A DNA stretch of 8,303 bases from Methylococcaceae bacterium. GTDB lineage: Bacteria > Pseudomonadota > Gammaproteobacteria > Methylococcales > UBA1147. The first letter of the stretch is position 1, and each line of letters begins with the position of its first letter. Both the position numbers and the translations under genes were made by a program. Shown here piece by piece: positions 6,301 to 8,303 of the stretch. The notes under the pieces were generated by a model. It ran no database searches. It saw nothing but the letters and a program-made list of their open reading frames with translations, and was not told where the DNA came from. The stretch covers positions 1-8,303 of the forward strand of contig JAKEEL010000260.1 in NCBI GenBank assembly GCA_022616595.1, in the 5' to 3' direction.

Positions 6301-8167
6301 GAGGCTCGATATATTCCTCCCTTTCCTGCGATTATCCAAACCCGGACGAAGGCCACCGCGAAGATCTCGTCTTTACCGATTTGCACGCGCGGTTTTGCCA
6401 CAACCGCTGTTTTCGGATTTCTCGGACGAAAAAAAACGCGGGATCATACGCAAAACTTTGCGGTATTTAGGCCAAGGATGGGAGGCATCGCCAATCAGGC
6501 GAATCATTCAGACCGCAAGCTTTGTATTGTTTGTATTGTTGTTTTTCTACGTGTGCTGGCCGTATTCGGCAGTCCCGGACCCAGATGCGCATGGCTGGCC
6601 AGCGCATTATGCCGATGACTTTGCAACGAAAGAACGCATAGACGCCGAAACGTTCCTCGCGTTGGACCCTTTGGTCGCCTTTTCCACCTCGATTGCAGCG
6701 CAGACCTGGGTTTGGTCGCTGGCATGGGCTTCGGTGATCCTTGCAATCGGCTTTTTTTTTCCAAGAGGATTCTGCGGTTATCTCTGTCCGCTCGGGACGT
6801 TGATCGATTTATTCGACTGGTCGGTCGGCAAACGTGTCAGGCGATTCAAGGTCAAACACGATGGCTGGTGGGTCAACCTCAAATATTACCTTTTGCTGGC
6901 TACGATGATCACAGCATTGTTTGGCGTGATGCTGGCTGGTACTGTCGCGGCGATCCCGATCATAACGCGAGGATTCTTGTTTATTCTTGCCCCGCTGCAG
7001 CAAGGTATTACGCAAGGCTGGTACCAAGTGCCGCCGATGAATGCGGGACACGCTGTATCGATTGTGCTATTTGTCTCGGTGTTGGCGGTGGGATTTTTAC
7101 GCCCTCGATTCTGGTGCCGTTACGTTTGTCCCACCGGCGCGGTTTTTTCTCTGAGCAACTTGGTGTTCCGAGCCAGCGAACGCAAAGTCGAAGATTCGTG
7201 TATCGAATGTGGTTTATGCGTCAAAGTCTGTCCGTTCGACGCGATCAAGGCGGATTATTCGACCCGCACACTGGATTGCACTTTGTGTCAAACTTGCGCC
7301 GGTGTTTGTCCGACCAACTCGATCAAATTTGTCGGGCGCTGGAACAATGACGAACTGAAACCGGTGAACGAGTCAATTCACCAGGAAGTTTCGGTCTCTC
7401 GCCGCGGCTTTCTGGTTTCGATGCTTGGCGGCGCATCGATCGCGCTGGCCACTCGATGGGGAATTGGCGCGCACTTTGATCAAGCCGACCCCAAATTGCT
7501 GCCGATTCGCCCGCCTATGAGCGTACCCGAAGAAAAATTCCTCGAGCTGTGCATCAGGTGCGGTGCGTGCTTCAAAGCCTGTCCTAACAATGTACTGCAG
7601 CCGATTGGTTTTGAGCACGGAATAGAAGGACTGTGGACACCGAGAGTCGAGGCCGATTGGGCCGGGTGCGAGCCTAGTTGCAATAATTGCGGACAGGTCT
7701 GTCCCACCGGAGCGATTCGTGCACTTCCGCTGAGCGAGAAAAAAGTTGCTCGTATGGGGCTAGCCGAGATCAACCAAACCAACTGTTTGCCTTGGGCCGG
7801 CAAAGAAGGCTGCCAGCTGTGCGTGGATGAATGCGCTGCGGCTGGTTACAACGCAATCGAGTTCGAGAGGGTGCATCCGCAACTCGACGAAGATGGCTTA
7901 CCCATCGAAGGTACCGGTTTTGCCGCGCCCAAAGTCATCAATGATCGTTGCGTGGGCTGTGGCTTGTGTCAAAGCGTATGCTATCGGATCAATGTACACA
8001 CCAAAAAACTGCTGGAAAAATCCACAATAGTGGTTTACGCGGGACCCGACAGGGAAGACAGAATTATGGAAGGTCTCTATTCTGATTTGCGCAATCAGGA
8101 GGGCTATGCAAGGGAACTGAATCACAAGCAGAAACAAAAAGCTATTGGGGATTTTTATTCGTTTTGA
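6299..8167 (+). CDS. NapH-like membrane ferredoxin fused through an internal Tat segment to a NapG-like polyferredoxin
   Basis: The product has 622 residues. After a basic N-terminus come four TM helices (about 69-88, 134-155, 193-216, 250-268) with the two CxxxCP motifs of NapH/NosR (Cys159/163 and Cys273/277). Two cytoplasmic [4Fe-4S] sites follow: Cys301/304/307/311 and Cys327/330/333/337. Then SRRGFLVSMLGG (from 367) is a twin-arginine motif with a hydrophobic stretch to ~385. The second half has four cluster sites as in NapG: Cys418/421/424/428; Cys457/461/464/468; Cys496/505/508/512; Cys551/554/557/561. In nitrate-reductase systems NapH takes electrons from quinol and NapG passes them to the periplasm. 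The parity fits: N-terminus inside, four TMs, clusters inside, then a fifth segment bringing the NapG part outside. No nap enzyme genes are in the window. It follows the FMN protein by 46 bases. The family call is firm; the electron acceptor is unknown. Confidence 0.92.
   Translation: MRLDIFLPFLRLSKPGRRPPRRSRLYRFARAVLPQPLFSDFSDEKKRGIIRKTLRYLGQGWEASPIRRIIQTASFVLFVLLFFYVCWPYSAVPDPDAHGWPAHYADDFATKERIDAETFLALDPLVAFSTSIAAQTWVWSLAWASVILAIGFFFPRGFCGYLCPLGTLIDLFDWSVGKRVRRFKVKHDGWWVNLKYYLLLATMITALFGVMLAGTVAAIPIITRGFLFILAPLQQGITQGWYQVPPMNAGHAVSIVLFVSVLAVGFLRPRFWCRYVCPTGAVFSLSNLVFRASERKVEDSCIECGLCVKVCPFDAIKADYSTRTLDCTLCQTCAGVCPTNSIKFVGRWNNDELKPVNESIHQEVSVSRRGFLVSMLGGASIALATRWGIGAHFDQADPKLLPIRPPMSVPEEKFLELCIRCGACFKACPNNVLQPIGFEHGIEGLWTPRVEADWAGCEPSCNNCGQVCPTGAIRALPLSEKKVARMGLAEINQTNCLPWAGKEGCQLCVDECAAAGYNAIEFERVHPQLDEDGLPIEGTGFAAPKVINDRCVGCGLCQSVCYRINVHTKKLLEKSTIVVYAGPDREDRIMEGLYSDLRNQEGYARELNHKQKQKAIGDFYSF
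7397..7453 (+). other. Internal twin-arginine signal-anchor inside the polyferredoxin
   Basis: Residues 367-385 read SRRGFLVSMLGGASIALAT, matching the Tat consensus S-R-R-x-F-L-x with a following hydrophobic core. Tat signals normally lie at the N-terminus; here it is at the boundary between two ferredoxin halves, as expected if an independent NapG-type gene with its own signal was fused to a NapH-type gene. It is a segment of the CDS at 6299-8167, not a separate gene. Whether it is recognised by Tat or only acts as a TM helix is not known. Confidence 0.7.
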
Positions 8168-8303
8168 TATGCAACCTACCCAGCCGTTCGAATGGAATCC
8201 TTCGGCGATGCCTTAAGCGCAGTTTTGAAACGTTCGCACAAGCACTCTATCATAGTATCTTTCGTTTGTGACGATCGGGTGAATGGCAACCCGGACTTCT
8301 CGA

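Noticed and set aside
6712..7350. Plus-strand open frame of 212 codons overlapping the polyferredoxin in another frame
   Set aside because: It is a shadow of the Cys-rich gene, with no ribosome site and no domain that I recognise.
6299..8167. Calling the last gene napH, napG or nosR
   Set aside because: The architecture combines parts of all three but matches none over its full length, and no nap or nos enzyme gene is seen, so a gene symbol would mislead.
8276..8293. Inverted repeat CGGGT...ACCCG considered as a terminator after the last gene
   Set aside because: The stem is only five pairs with an eight-base loop and no T-run follows.
8192..8303. Open frame from an ATG at 8192 running off the window end (begins MESFGDALSAVLKRSHKHS)
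   Set aside because: Only 37 codons are visible, no ribosome site precedes it, and the residues match nothing I know, so it may be chance.

Overview
The window carries six genes, all on the + strand, with short gaps (15 to 127 bases), so it reads like one operon or two adjacent transcription units. It is typical bacterial coding DNA of moderately high GC. The NapG/NapH-like and FMN-binding modules, Tat-type signal and periplasmic topologies point to a Gram-negative bacterium, probably a proteobacterium. I cannot name a genus.

Region 1 (1-5017) holds (i) the 3' portion of an alkaline-phosphatase-superfamily phosphodiesterase whose start lies outside the window, (ii) a 64-residue ribbon-helix-helix-like small protein, (iii) a 274-residue EMC3/TMCO1 (Oxa1 superfamily)-like membrane protein with an extra periplasmic beta-rich domain, and (iv) a 667-residue membrane-anchored sulfatase-like protein with Thr at the usual formylglycine position. 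The small protein and the sulfatase-like protein end in nearly the same tail (LKGLGYIS and LKSLGYIQ).

Region 2 (5074-8167) is a redox pair: a secreted TPR protein with a C-terminal FMN-binding domain carrying a covalent-flavinylation motif, followed by a NapH-like membrane polyferredoxin fused, through an internal twin-arginine transmembrane segment, to a NapG-like four-cluster ferredoxin. Together the pair contains the module types of NosR (periplasmic FMN domain, CxxxCP membrane core, 4Fe-4S clusters), split over two proteins and enlarged. The likely role is to move electrons from the quinol pool or cytoplasm to a periplasmic acceptor. No terminal reductase gene is in the window.

How the regions work together is inference: two extracytoplasmic AP-superfamily enzymes, a membrane insertase-like factor and a transmembrane electron line could serve a common envelope process, but the substrate cannot be read from the sequence. 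No tRNA, rRNA, CRISPR array, insertion sequence or convincing terminator was seen. No gap without a gene exceeds 300 bases. The last 136 bases (8168-8303) hold nothing that I can identify with confidence.
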